Shown: piece after piece, positions 1 through 10,212 of the stretch
How the letters are laid out: every line of letters begins with the position of its first letter
Position numbering within the stretch: position 1 is the stretch's first letter
DNA from: Saccharomycopsis malanga
Taxonomy: Eukaryota; Ascomycota; Saccharomycetes; Ascoideales; Saccharomycopsidaceae
DNA: 64,000 bases
Direction of reading: 5' to 3'
Assembly (NCBI GenBank): GCA_004014935.1
Contig: CP025326.1
Span: forward strand, 248,001 to 312,000
The notes under the pieces: model-generated
Seen by the model: only the letters and a program-made list of their open reading frames with translations
Databases searched by the model: none
What the model was told of the DNA's origin: nothing
Translations under genes and position numbers: made by a program

Positions 1-54
1 TAACATATGGGGTGTAAACGGATATACTGCGATTACCCGCCCAACAAATATGGG

Positions 55-59
55 CCAAT
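55..59 (+). promoter_or_regulatory. CCAAT box upstream of ATP1
   Basis: A CCAAT pentamer lies 224 bp before the ATP1 start codon. In yeasts CCAAT is bound by the Hap2/3/4/5 complex, which drives respiratory genes including ATP synthase subunits. Only the motif is seen; binding is inferred, and a pentamer can occur by chance. A run of about 18 T at 137-154 lies between it and the start and may be a poly(dA:dT) promoter element. Confidence 0.35.
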
Positions 60-282
60 GGCGTAACGCGTATTCTGGGGATGGTTTGCAGCACGGATGT
101 AGCTAGCCAGTGTAAGAAGCGAGGGCTTTTCTTTGGGCTTTTTTTTTTTTTTTTCGTCAGTTTTATATAACTAACAGAGGAGTTCCACAACACATTTGGT
201 TTTTTTTTGTCCAGATTTTTTTCTTGCAAACCACCATTTGGATTTCCCCAACAAGTCTAAATATAATAGTTTTATATTCAAG

Positions 283-2492
283 ATGCTTTCAAGACAAGTT
301 TTGAGATCTGCTACCAGATTAGCTGTCGCCAACACTTCGCGTGTTGCATTGACAAGAGTTGTATGTTTAATGGTTTTTAGTCAGATGGCGAGCGATTAGA
401 ATTGAATTATGAAATGATTTTTCCAGGTTTTTTGCGAAACGGGTATAAGTTGTTAAAAAGCAGTATTGCGATGTGGTTGGTGTTTGATTTAGTGGAGAAA
501 TCATTCTTGTAATAATAATAATTCAATAATCACTCGATTTGTATTGAAATATTGACATGTGTAATAATAATACTAACATATTCTAGGCTCGTCCAGCTTT
601 GCTCATTGCAGGCCGTCGTTATGCTACTGCCAAGGCTCAACCAACCGAGGTTTCTTCTATTTTGGAAGAGAAGATTAGAGGTGTTTCTGAAGAGTCTAAT
701 TTGAATGAAACCGGTAGAGTTTTGTCTGTTGGGTAAGTATTGTGAAATGTGATTGTAGGATGGATTGTTGATTGATAATTGTTGATTGTTGATGATTAAT
801 AATTGATTATTATTATTATTGATAATTGATTGATTATTGATTGATCATTAATAATTGGTCATTATTATTTAATAACTGATTATGAACTATGATTTAATTG
901 ATTATTGGTCGATTATTCAATAATTTATTGATTATTGATCGATTTAACAATTTATTGATTATTGATCGATTATTTAACAATTTCTTAATAATTTCTCAAG
1001 AGTCCCTCAATAATCCCTCACTCAATCACCTATTCATCATATTTTCAAACACATATTAACAAGATTTAGTGATGGTATTGCTCGTGTTTTTGGTTTGAAC
1101 AATTGTCAAGCTGAAGAATTGGTTGAATTTTCCTCCGGAGTTAAGGGTATGGCTCTTAACTTGGAACCAGGTCAAGTTGGTATTGTCTTGTTTGGTTCTG
1201 ACAGATTGGTCAAGGAAGGAGAAACCGTTAAAAGAACCGGTAAGATTGTTGAAGTTGGTGTTGGTCCAGAATTATTAGGAAGAGTTGTTGATGCTTTGGG
1301 TAATCCAGTTGATGGTAAAGGACCAATTGGTGCCAGTGGCACTTCTAGAGCTCAATTGAAAGCACCAGGCATTTTGCCAAGAACTTCTGTTTCCGAACCA
1401 ATGCAAACTGGTTTGAAATCTGTTGATGCTTTGGTTCCTATTGGAAGAGGTCAAAGAGAATTGATTATTGGTGACCGTCAAACCGGTAAGACCGCTGTTG
1501 CTTTAGACACTATTTTGAACCAAAAAAGATGGAACGACGGTAATGACGAAAAGAAAAAATTGTATTGTGTTTATGTTGCTGTTGGTCAAAAGAGATCTAC
1601 AGTTGCTCAATTTGTCCAAACTTTGGAACAACACGATGCTCTTAAATACTCCATTGTTGTTGCTGCCACTGCTTCCGAAGCCGCCCCATTGCAATACTTG
1701 GCTCCTTTCACCGGTTCTGCCATTGGTGAATGGTTCAGAGACAATGGTAAACACGCTTTGATCATCTTCGATGACTTGTCCAAACAAGCTGTTGCTTACC
1801 GTCAATTGTCCTTGTTATTGAGACGTCCTCCTGGAAGAGAAGCTTACCCTGGTGATGTCTTCTACTTGCATTCCAGATTGTTGGAAAGAGCTGCTAAATT
1901 GTCTGACAAGTTGGGCGGTGGTTCCTTGACCGCCTTGCCAGTTATTGAAACCCAAGGTGGTGATGTTTCTGCTTATATTCCAACCAACGTCATTTCCATT
2001 ACCGACGGCCAGATTTTCTTGGAAGCTGAGTTATTCTACAAGGGTATCAGACCTGCTATCAACGTTGGTTTGTCTGTCTCTCGTGTCGGTTCTGCCGCTC
2101 AAGTCAAAGCCATGAAACAAGTCGCTGGTTCTTTGAAACTTTTCTTGGCCCAATATAGAGAAGTCGCTGCTTTTGCCCAATTCGGTTCCGATTTGGATGC
2201 TTCTACCAAACAAACCTTGGCCAGAGGTGAAAGATTGACCCAATTGTTGAAACAAAAACAATACTCCCCATTGGCCTCTGAAGAACAAGTCCCATTGATT
2301 TACGCTGGTGTCAATGGTTTCTTGGATTCCGTTCCTGTCGACAAGATTGGTAAATTCGAAGAAGAATTCTTGGCCTACTTGAAATCCTCTGAAGCCGACA
2401 TCTTGGAAGCCGTTAGAACCCAAGGTAAATTGTCCGACGAATTGTTGGCCAAATTGAAATCTGCCACCGAAAGCTTTGTCGCTACCTTTTAA
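283..2492 (+). CDS. ATP1: F1Fo ATP synthase subunit alpha, mitochondrial
   Basis: Alpha subunit of the catalytic F1 head of mitochondrial ATP synthase, matrix side of the inner membrane. Three exons, 283-360, 587-732 and 1070-2492, join in frame to 548 residues, close to the 545 of baker's yeast. Exon 1 (26 codons) is rich in Arg, Ser and Ala with no acidic residue, as expected of a matrix-targeting peptide. The nucleotide-binding P-loop GDRQTGKT falls near residues 209-216, Walker B is LIIFDD, and the alpha/beta signature around [14 protein letters not shown] is present. The start is the only ATG that gives a presequence joined to the first donor. Codon use is extremely biased (TTG, AGA, GGT, GCC), as in highly expressed yeast genes. 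Nothing suggests damage. Confidence 0.97.
361..586 (+). other. ATP1 intron 1
   Basis: Phase-0 intron of 226 nt. Donor GTATGT at 361, a perfect TACTAAC branch box at 571-577 and acceptor TAG ending at 586. Removing it joins codon 26 of the presequence to an exon encoding the rest of the N-terminus. Confidence 0.93.
733..1069 (+). other. ATP1 intron 2
   Basis: Phase-2 intron of 337 nt with donor GTAAGT at 733 and acceptor TAG ending at 1069. The branch site is probably the ATTAAC at 1055-1060. The middle (about 765-1000) is a low-complexity run of interspersed TGATTATTGAT-type units made almost only of A, T and G. No coding potential or conserved RNA gene is visible in it. Confidence 0.9.
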
Positions 2493-2589
2493 GTGACCTG
2501 TGGGGCTTGTCATAAAAGTATATGTTAAATATATCCGTATTTAAAATGAATATTCATAAGATTAATTTATTGTAGAGCATTTCAACTCG

Positions 2590-2765
2590 ATGGCTTGTGA
2601 CTCCAAAGGCAAGTGTAACTGTCTAAAACATGACCTTAAGCAATAGTAGTTGCTTTCCAATTTGTTAGATTGTTTTCCTTGCCAAGTTTCACCAGGTCCT
2701 TTTATACATCGTACGTATATACGCAAATGGTATGTACAGGCTTGAAATATATGATATTAAAAGAA
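2590..2765 (+). mobile_element. tRNA-derived SINE, 5'-truncated copy
   Basis: Matches the body and 3' end of the dispersed SINE (see the copy at 60264-60605). It begins in the segment GGCAAGTGTAACTGTCT and runs through ACCAGGTCC, the TATATACGC motif and the closing block GGCTTGAAATATATGATATT. The tRNA-like head is absent. It lies just 3' of ATP1 and may form part of that gene's 3' flank. Confidence 0.7.
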
Positions 2766-3244
2766 AAAAAGAAGAATAATAGAATAACAAAATAGTAGAA
2801 TAGCTAAAATCGTCAACTAAATAATAGAATAGCAAAATCAACTGAATAGATAAATAACCAGTAACTAATCATCTCAATATTTCAATTGCTAAAAAACTTG
2901 GTAGCTTAATATTTCAGTATTGCACATATTCCTTTCAATTATCGTAATTTATCGATAAAACCCCATTTTTTACTCTCAATTTGGGTAGTCGATAATTACA
3001 AACCCCCTACTATCATTCTTACCAACTATACAAGTAAACTGAAATTTCATTAAACTGAAATTTCAAAGTATCTTTCTTACTAAAATTCAAAATAACCAAC
3101 TAAATAACTAAATAAAGCCACTGAGCCGGGTGTACTATGGTCGAAATCTCATAATATCAACATATTAAGAGAAATTAAAATTTTTACCAAAAAACATATC
3201 ACATTGCCATACCATTTTGTAGAATATCCAAGTATACTTGACAA
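2766..3244. other. AT-rich intergenic spacer
   Basis: No convincing gene. AT-rich with short repeats (AATAGAATAGC units near 2780-2850, a doubled CTGAAATTTCA at about 3040-3066). A piece near 3118-3155 (CACTGAGCCGGGTG then GGTCGAAATCTC) may be a worn SINE head. Confidence 0.4.
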
Positions 3245-3570
3245 ATGAGCAAAAGCTCTGAATTTGATCAAAGACTCTACGATAGTCGGCTATATAATAG
3301 GATGGAAAAAGTCTAAAATAAAGGAAAAAATAGAGTCTTCAATAGTGCTTGGAACTGCGCCATACCTAAAAAGGTAATTGAAGGTTCTAGACAATAGTGT
3401 AGACTATTTACAATAACTAAACAAGTGGCAATGAGTAGTACCAATTGATAATTCGACCCAATAAGAATTAAAAAGATTAACAATAATGGTATCTAATATA
3501 CCCAGTCGATCAAACCATATGACCAGAAGCATATATGGATTTATCACCAATGATATATAGTCATATATAC
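3245..3570 (+). repeat. R2 dispersed repeat, LTR-like remnant
   Basis: Shares blocks such as AAGTCTAAAATAAAGGA, ACCTAAAAAGGTAAT and CACCAATGATA with stretches near 12063-12520, 14225-14570, 19505-19660, 42385-42670 and 59817-60231. The last of these starts TGTTAAAAAAATAATTTGAAGG-like on the minus strand and abuts a Gag fragment. R2 is therefore probably an old LTR family. Boundaries are approximate. Confidence 0.5.
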
Positions 3571-3740
3571 TGTAGTAATGCGCGTATATATGGAGCTGGT
3601 GATCACTGGGCTCGATATTATTATTCAAGCCGTTGTGCCAGATAGCCCAGCTGTTAGTATTTTCGAAGAAAAGAAAAAGGCTTTACAGAATAGTTTGGAA
3701 AAAGCGTACTTTCCAACTAATTAAGTAAAAAAAATATGAT

Positions 3741-3852
3741 GACCCGATATTATTGGGTTTTCTTTGCCAAGTCCCTTTAGACATGGCGCATATATACGAA
3801 TTTGATATCTACTGGGGCCGAAATACAAGAAGTTCTTATTATTATTATTCAA
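3741..3852 (+). mobile_element. SINE 3'-end fragment
   Basis: Contains the SINE closing blocks: TTATTGGGTTTTC, GCCAAGTCCCTTTAGACAT, GCGCATATATACGAA, then a diverged TACTGGG block and an ATT-rich tail. A shorter scrap of the same end occurs near 3580-3630. The tRNA-like head is missing. Confidence 0.65.
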
Positions 3853-4115
3853 CTACACTTATAACATGTTATAAAATACTAGTATTTTGTAGTATTATAA
3901 TAGTACTTCATAGTGTAGTATTCCGAGAAGCCATCACTCATAACCAGTATAATTTTTCAACAAATTTCGACAAAGCTTCACTATTGGATGAATTTTCTAT
4001 ATTAGGTAAAAAAAAGGCTTTAATACTGAATAATTTTACGATATTAGATGAAGAAAAAGGAAAGGATTTAATAGTAAAAGTTATTGAGCAGTAAAAAATA
4101 AAAAATTGATAAATA

Positions 4116-4795
4116 ATGTTGGGTGTTAGAAATAGTGGTCGTTTTTTTTCGACCTCGACAAGATGTTTTCAAGAAAATGGTATGTATATAGTATATTATT
4201 AGTCGGTGGTATATTGTAAGAAGAAGAAACTAACAAGCCAGTGTTGAAAAGTATGCAGTGGGAATCTAAGCTGAATATCAGTGCGTTGAAAAAAGTTATC
4301 AATGCAGAGTCGAAAAAGCCGACTGAAGATAAAATCAAAATAAGTCCAAACTTTTCAAAAAGATTCACTTCTGAAGAAGTGTATGATCCATTTGATTTTT
4401 CCTTTGCCAGACATGAGCTTTCAAGGAGAGAGCATCTTGCAAAGCTTTCACGTAATCAACAGTTTCTGACTTCCCAGATATATGGCAAGGAAGACAAACA
4501 TATGGCTGATCCTTTTAAAAGAACCAAGATCAACCCTTTAAACTTGTTTGCCTTTAGTGATGTGTTACGGTATTACATCTCCGAGACTGGTAGAATTTAC
4601 CACAGAGATGTAAATGTCGGAATCTCTGCCAGAAATCAAAAGAAGTTGGCCAAGGCTATCAGAAGAGCCAGAGCCATTGGTGCTTTGAGTAATGTTTCCA
4701 AGATTGGGATGGACAGCCCTCGTTCGAGCTACCAAATGTTGTCGACGGCCACTGGTAGCAGAAAAGCGCTTGATTTCAACTTGCTTGACATTTAG
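4116..4795 (+). CDS. RSM18: Mitochondrial small-subunit ribosomal protein bS18m (Rsm18-like)
   Basis: Component of the mitochondrial 37S ribosomal subunit. Two exons, 4116-4179 and 4242-4795, give 205 residues: exon 1 supplies 21 codons plus one base and the reading frame continues exactly after the splice. The first 20 residues are basic and Ser/Thr-rich, fitting a mitochondrial presequence. The C-terminal half carries the S18 core: FKRTKINPLNLF, a short linker, then ISARNQKKLAKAIRRARAIG, the RNA-binding helix typical of bS18. The intron (4180-4241, 62 nt) has donor GTATGT and an ACTAAC branch site only a few bases before the CAG acceptor. The protein is longer than baker's yeast Rsm18 (138 residues) because of its N-terminal extension. 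Confidence 0.88.
4180..4241 (+). other. RSM18 intron
   Basis: 62-nt intron, GTATGT donor at 4180, branch ACTAAC at 4229-4234, acceptor CAG ending at 4241. Without splicing the first 21 codons would not join the S18 frame. Confidence 0.85.
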
Positions 4796-5011
4796 TAGCT
4801 GGTCTCTTGTAAATATATGTTAACATTACAAGTTTTGTCAATTTAGTTTGTAATTTACTGAAATGCCAAATCTTAACCTTGGCTTTTCGATTTTACATGA
4901 CTCACAATTTTAAAAAATTTGTACATATCCAGATAAGACCACCGTATGGCTCATTGCTTTTGGAGAGGAGAACAGACCTGGCAGGTCAAGGGAAGAAGAT
5001 TATGATCAATA

Positions 5012-5095
5012 ATACATGATTGCGTTGTCCCCACAGAGTTTCACCTAGTTCCTTTAGACATAGCTTGTATATACGAAATTTATATTTTATAGAAT
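5012..5095 (+). mobile_element. SINE 3'-end fragment
   Basis: Worn copy of the SINE end: CACCTAGTTCCTTTAGACATAG, then TTGTATATACGAAA. Head and tail are not recognisable. The surrounding 4796-5430 shows no gene. Confidence 0.5.
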
Positions 5096-5580
5096 TTTTA
5101 AATTTAGGATATCCTAAAACTCTCACAAAAGTTGTAGAATTTTTATAATAAAATATTGCTAATTTCTCACAACTCATGGGAGCTATTTTTTTTTCACAAC
5201 TTTGAGAGGAATATGATTGGGCTTTACCAAGTCTACATATCAGTTTCCCTCGAAATATAAGATAATCATTTAATATTACCATTTCAATGCCGTGTACCAT
5301 ATTATCTACTATGCAGATTTATTGAGGAGTTTGCTCCAATTATTTTTCATACTTGTCAATACTAAACAAAGTTTATATATTGTATATTTTTGACTCGGTC
5401 TGGCATGGAGGTTTCTGACTCGGCCACAAATTGACTCGGTCCAAAGGCTTGTGCAGGCTCTGTCAACATGCTGCCCACACTACACTGTTAAATAAAAACC
5501 ATAGAATTTTGATATTTACAATATTTATTGCAAATTTCTTTATAAAAAAAGATTTCTACAAATTGAAAAAAGAAAAAAAG

Positions 5581-6723
5581 ATGACATTTTCTCAGTTGAA
5601 CCATCCATTATTGATGGTTCCTGGCTCAATAGAGTTTTCTGATCATGTTCTAGCTGCCAATGCAATTCCTGCCATTTCACATACTGATGAGCAATTCACC
5701 AAGATATTCCAGGCAGTTTTACAGAAATTGAGGATTTTATTCAGATCCAATGATCCAGAGACTCAGGCTTTTGTTTTAGCTGGTTCTGGTTCAATGGGAT
5801 TTGATATTGTTGCTTCCAATTTGATAAGCCCAGGAGAAAAGGCTCTTTGTATATCCAATGGGTTTTTCTCTGACAAATTTATCAAATGTCTTATGCTTTA
5901 TGGAGTGGAAACCAATGTATTGACAGCAGATATTGGGGACGTAGTATCTTTTGATGCGATCAGAAAAGAGCTTGAATCGAAGAAACATTACAAGATTATC
6001 ACTATCACACATGTTGACACTTCCACAGCCATTGTCAATGACATTAAGACCATTGCTTCAATTGTTCACGAAGTTTCTCCTGAAACGTTAATTGTTGTCG
6101 ATGGTGTTTGTTCTGTTGCAGTGGAAAACATTGAGTTTGACAACTGGGGAATCGATTTTGTACTTACTGCTTCTCAAAAAGCTCTTGGTGTGCCTCCTGG
6201 TTTGTGTATTTGCTATGCTTCCAAACGAGCTATTGATGTGCTCTTAGCCCGTAAAAAAGACACTTCGTGTTTTCTTTCCTTAAAACAGTGGTATCCAGTA
6301 GTTTGTTCCTTTGAAAAAGGCAAAGCTGCTTATTTTGCAACGCCTCCAGTACAACTTATCAACGCATTGAATGTCTCTCTTGACCAGATTTTGGCAATTC
6401 CCTTGGAAGAACGTTTTGAAAAACATCGGAAAACTTCTGACTGGTTCAAGCAGGAAATTTCCAAGTTGGGATTCACCCTAGTTAGTAAAAATAACAATAC
6501 AGCCACTCATGCTTTGACAGCTCCTTACTTTCCTCCTGGTATCGACGGTGCTCTATTCCTACAAAAAGCAGCCCAAAAAGGTGTCATTTTTGCTTTCGGT
6601 ATGCACCCAGAAATTGCCAAAAAACACTTTCGAGTGGGCCACATGGGAATCTCGGTCATGGAACGTAACGACACAGCAGTGGCTCTAGCTGTTATCAAAG
6701 AAGTATTGATGGAATTACAGTAG
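5581..6723 (+). CDS. AGX1-like aminotransferase, diverged upstream paralogue
   Basis: Fold-type I, class V PLP-dependent aminotransferase of the alanine:glyoxylate family, 380 residues. The start at 5581 is chosen because it aligns with the paralogue at 7562 (both begin MTF) and follows an A-rich leader; an in-frame upstream extension to 5431 has no homology. The PLP lysine is K200 in TASQKALG and the cofactor aspartate is D174 in VVDG. The C-terminal carboxylate-binding region FRVGHMG is intact. It differs from AGX1 at positions that are otherwise well kept: VPGS for IPGP, GSMGFD for GTLGWD, SNGFFSDK for STGFFSDR. These changes suggest altered substrate preference or relaxed constraint. Tandem duplication is clear; the function of this copy is inferred. 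Confidence 0.88.
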   Translation: MTFSQLNHPLLMVPGSIEFSDHVLAANAIPAISHTDEQFTKIFQAVLQKLRILFRSNDPETQAFVLAGSGSMGFDIVASNLISPGEKALCISNGFFSDKFIKCLMLYGVETNVLTADIGDVVSFDAIRKELESKKHYKIITITHVDTSTAIVNDIKTIASIVHEVSPETLIVVDGVCSVAVENIEFDNWGIDFVLTASQKALGVPPGLCICYASKRAIDVLLARKKDTSCFLSLKQWYPVVCSFEKGKAAYFATPPVQLINALNVSLDQILAIPLEERFEKHRKTSDWFKQEISKLGFTLVSKNNNTATHALTAPYFPPGIDGALFLQKAAQKGVIFAFGMHPEIAKKHFRVGHMGISVMERNDTAVALAVIKEVLMELQ

Positions 6724-6793
6724 TTTAGCTCATATTATGCAAATTGTATGACTCGGACATAATGCTGCATGTTGAAACAAATATTGAGACTAA

Positions 6794-7153
6794 ACTGGGC
6801 TCAGTGGTTAATGTTTTCGGAGAAGAGAAAAATACCTGACAGGATGGCCCTGCATAATACTCACAGAGAAGAGAAAAAAGACCTGACAAGATAGTTTAGT
6901 GGATAATACTCTCAAACTGGCTCACGGGTTCGATTCCCAACATGAACACTTTCTACGATGCTGAACATGCAAGTGTAACTGTCTGACATGAACCAATAGT
7001 GCTTACTTTTTATTTTATTAAATGAGAAAATTATAATTAATGGGCGTTATTGGGCTTTACCAAGTCCCCTTAGACACAGCGTGTATATAGGAAACTGATA
7101 TGTACTGGGCTTGAAATATATGATAAAAATATATATATATATATATATATATT
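6794..7153 (+). mobile_element. tRNA-derived SINE, near-complete, duplicated head
   Basis: A-box-like GGGCTCAGTGG at about 6797 and perfect B box GGTTCGATTCC at 6928-6938, followed by the body (AGTGTAACTGTCTGACATGA, CCAATAGTGCTTAC) and the end block TACTGGGCTTGAAATATATGAT. The stretch GAAGAGAAAAA...CCTGACA occurs twice (about 6820 and 6870), so the head seems partly duplicated. It ends in a TA repeat rather than ATT. It lies between the two AGX1 paralogues. Confidence 0.75.
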
Positions 7154-7290
7154 GAAGCTATATCTCGTAATAAAATCATGAATAATCTTTGTCATTTATT
7201 TAATAGTCTCTAATTTGTAGAAACCCTGAAATCTGCGACTAGACATTAAACATTGCAATAGTTATTGCTAGTATATATACTACTTACAAA

Positions 7291-7381
7291 GCCACTGGGC
7301 GGATGGCTCAGTGGTTAGTGCCCTAGGAGAAGAGAAAAAGACATCACCAGTTCGATTCCCAAGACAGCACTTTTATTAGCA
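7291..7381 (+). mobile_element. SINE head only (tRNA-like)
   Basis: A box GATGGCTCAGTGG at 7302-7314 and B box AGTTCGATTCC at about 7350-7360, spaced as in the other copies, then CAAGACAGCACTTTTA. The similarity stops near 7381. It is not a functional tRNA: no acceptor stem closes around it. Confidence 0.65.
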
Positions 7382-7561
7382 ATCGAGCCCTGGCGCTGTG
7401 GGATAACGCAACTCGGAGCACCGATGACAGCATGAAAAAGCCGGGGTAGAAGGCCATTTAGTCATATAAATAGGTGGTATAATAATGTCCAAACCAAGAA
7501 AAAAGTATAATTTCAACTTTTATACATTCTAGCCCCCAAATAGTCTAAAAAACAACGCAAA

Positions 7562-8707
7562 ATGACATTCAAACAAAGTGCCCATCCTCTTCTTTTGATT
7601 CCTGGCCCGGTGGAAGTTTCTGACCATGTATTGGAAGGCTATGCCATTTCGAGTTTAAGCCACACGCACCAGCCATTTATTGGTATTTATCAAAGTGTGT
7701 TGAAAAATTTGCGCAAGCTTTTCAAGTCCACTGACCCTAAAGCACAAGGGTTTGTAGTTTCTGGGTCTGGGACTTTGGGATGGGATATTGTAGCCTCGAA
7801 TTTGATTACACCGGGCGAAAATGCGTTGGTGTTATCTACTGGATTTTTCAGTGATCGTTTTGCCGATTGTTTGAAAACATATGGTGCAAATGTAGATGTT
7901 TTGAAAGCCGAGGTTGGAGACGTTGTTCCATTGGATGATATTGCTAAGCAACTTGCTAAAAAGCAATACAAAATCATCACCATCACTCACGTTGACACTT
8001 CCACTGCTGTGTTGTCTGACATTGACAAGATTTCCCAAGTGGTCAAAAAGACCTGTCCAGAAACATTGGTTGTGGTTGATGGAGTATGCTCTATTGCAGT
8101 GGAAGACTTTGAGTTTGATAAATGGGGGGTTGATTATTGTTTGACTGCCTCTCAAAAAGCCATTGGAATTCCTCCGGGATTATCTATCAATTTCATTTCC
8201 GAAAGAGCACTTGACATTGCCTTGAACAGAGAGAAAGATTCCACCTACTTTGCGTCGTTGAAAAGATGGATTCCCGTTGCTCAAGCCTACGAATCTGGAA
8301 AAGGAATGTATTTTGCTACTCCTGCTGTCCAACTCATCAACGCTTTGAAAGTCTCTCTCGATGACATTTTAGCCAAGCCTCTTGACGAGAGATTCAAGAA
8401 ACATGCTGAAAATTCCGATTGGTTTAAAGCTCAGTTACAAAACTTGGGCTTGCAATTGGTTAACAAAGCTCACACTGGAACTCATGCTTTGTCTGCCATC
8501 TATTTCCCTGAAGGTATTACCGGCGCTGACTTGTTCCCTTTGACTTCTAAACACAACGTTGTCTTTGCTGGCGGTATCCTTGAAGGAATTGCTGGTAAAT
8601 ACTTTAGAGTTGGCCACATGGGTGTCTCGGTAACCGACAGAAACGACACTGCCATTGCATTGGACGCCATTAAGGACGCTTTGGCCCAATTGGGTTACAA
8701 GAATTAG
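7562..8707 (+). CDS. AGX1: Alanine:glyoxylate aminotransferase
   Basis: Converts glyoxylate and alanine to glycine and pyruvate, one of the yeast routes to glycine. 381 residues against 385 in baker's yeast Agx1, with close agreement throughout: IPGPVEVS, SGSGTLGWDIVASN, STGFFSDRFADCL, ITHVDTSTAVLSD, VVDGVCSIA (D173) and the Schiff-base lysine K199 in LTASQKAIG. YFATPAVQLINAL and FRVGHMGVSV close the active site and bind the substrate carboxylate. The start is preceded by an A-rich leader. Of the tandem pair this copy keeps the consensus residues, so it most likely carries the ancestral activity. Location (cytosol, peroxisome or mitochondrion) cannot be told; the C-terminus GYKN is not a standard PTS1. 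Confidence 0.94.
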   Translation: MTFKQSAHPLLLIPGPVEVSDHVLEGYAISSLSHTHQPFIGIYQSVLKNLRKLFKSTDPKAQGFVVSGSGTLGWDIVASNLITPGENALVLSTGFFSDRFADCLKTYGANVDVLKAEVGDVVPLDDIAKQLAKKQYKIITITHVDTSTAVLSDIDKISQVVKKTCPETLVVVDGVCSIAVEDFEFDKWGVDYCLTASQKAIGIPPGLSINFISERALDIALNREKDSTYFASLKRWIPVAQAYESGKGMYFATPAVQLINALKVSLDDILAKPLDERFKKHAENSDWFKAQLQNLGLQLVNKAHTGTHALSAIYFPEGITGADLFPLTSKHNVVFAGGILEGIAGKYFRVGHMGVSVTDRNDTAIALDAIKDALAQLGYKN

Positions 8708-8775
8708 CTAAATTACGTGAATAGTGTGTCAATGTGACGATTTCTTTGTATAAGATTGTAGATAGTTCTCAGCAG

Positions 8776-9078
8776 TGCTGGTGGGCCAGATACTTTAGCA
8801 GATGGTGCTCTCGGGGAAGCGAAAAAAGACCTATCAGACACATGGGTTCGATTCCCAACACCAACACTTTTTACGATGCTGAACTACCGACTCCATAGGC
8901 AAGCGTAACTTCTAAAACATGACCTAAACCAATAGTGCTTACAATCCAATTAAATGACAAATTTAAGAAGTTGCTTGGGCTTTCCTCACCGAATTTTACC
9001 AAGTCTTTTTAAACATAGCGCATATATAGGAAACTAATATTTACTGGGCTCGAAATGTATGATATTATTATCAGGATG
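8776..9078 (+). mobile_element. tRNA-derived SINE, full-length
   Basis: Head with B box GGTTCGATTCC (about 8845-8855) and a degraded A box, body with GGCAAGCGTAACTTCTAAA and CCAATAGTGCTTACAA, end blocks TTTACCAAGTC, GCGCATATATAGGAAACT and TACTGGGCTCGAAATGTATGATATT, then a short ATT tail. It begins about 70 bp after the AGX1 stop codon. Confidence 0.78.
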
Positions 9079-10212
9079 GGTTGAAATCTCAACTTTATCA
9101 TACCTCAGATCCTTTACCCTGCCATTATATGAATTCGTCCTACATTTCTGTTTCATTGACTACTAACAGCCCTCAATTGACTAGCTTTTTTTTGAGCAAA
9201 AGTTGTATATAAAATCTCATCGCCCGTTTAAACCACTTTCTAGATATCCACAATATACTTGATATAGCAAGAGATCAAGTCCGGGTAATATTCTAGAAAA
9301 GTGTGTGGCTCAGTTGTTTTATTAATTTTCAAATTTGAAATTAAGAATTTTCAATGTTCTAGGTTCGAGCCTTCTTCAAGATGGTTTGAAAACCCAAATT
9401 GATTATTTGACAGCGTTTATGCTATTAAATCACTGTTTCGAACCCTTTAGAGCGCTTGGTAAAATCAGTAAAGTTTTTCAAACAATGGATTAGGAAGGAT
9501 GATTAGAGAATTTTTGTATAAAAGTAAATGAAATCTTGTGTAATATTATTATTAGAAATGGTAGTAAATGACCCATTTAACCTTTTTTTTCCTATTTTGA
9601 CTTGTCTTTTTGCTTTACCACTGGTCCCTTGCAAAATAATTTTAATTCGGTTTTGCTTCAAAAAGTAATGAAAAAATAAACCTCTGCTTTGATGTTACAA
9701 AAGAACAGATTACTGAAAAAATTTATTGATCATATTATCTGTCAAAAAGAAAAGCCAACGTCCGATAAAGAATTTGGCAGTTTCAGTTTTTAAATAATTG
9801 ACTTTTATAAAACACCTGCAACTGGGCAAGATGGTTCAGAGGTTAAAGGTCTCGAAAAAGGTCTATATACGTCCAACATTTCTCAGTTCTCCGCTTTTAA
9901 GCCCATTTCATTACTCTCTGTATACTTTACACTGACCACGCGTTAAATTCACTACAATTCAGTATGGGACACTATACAATCTTTTCGATTACTCATCAAA
10001 GCTCTTTACAAATAAGCCATCTTTATCTGGTGTGTACAACGTGTCAGATAGCAAAGGCTTGCGCGGATAAAACGATGAAAAATGCAAAATTATAGTGATG
10101 AGAAAGTCCGAGATATCGCGTAATCAAATTGGAGTCTTGCTGAACTATAAAGAGATCAATATTGTTGTTTAAAATAGAATCAAACCGAGCGATCAAAGGT
10201 TGATGAGTCAGT
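9079..10212. other. Long intergenic region with SINE scraps
   Basis: No supported gene. Near 9305-9378 a TGGCTCAGTTG and a later GGTTCGAGCC look like worn A and B boxes. At 9819-9870 a SINE head (ACTGGGCAAGATGGTTCAGAGG) stops after about 50 bp. The last 300 bp is presumably the promoter of the next gene. Confidence 0.5.

Noticed and set aside
2031-2513. 160-codon minus-strand frame opposite ATP1
   Set aside because: Shadow of the highly biased ATP1 codons; no start context or homology.
3753-4094. Open frame of 113 codons ending just before RSM18
   Set aside because: Its first third is SINE 3'-end sequence and the rest (LLDEFSILGKKKALILNN) has no recognisable family; codon use is unlike the neighbouring genes. 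A decayed gene end is possible but unsupported.
7291-7381. Possible functional tRNA gene
   Set aside because: A and B boxes are good but no cloverleaf with paired acceptor stem forms, and the same head occurs in many SINE copies.
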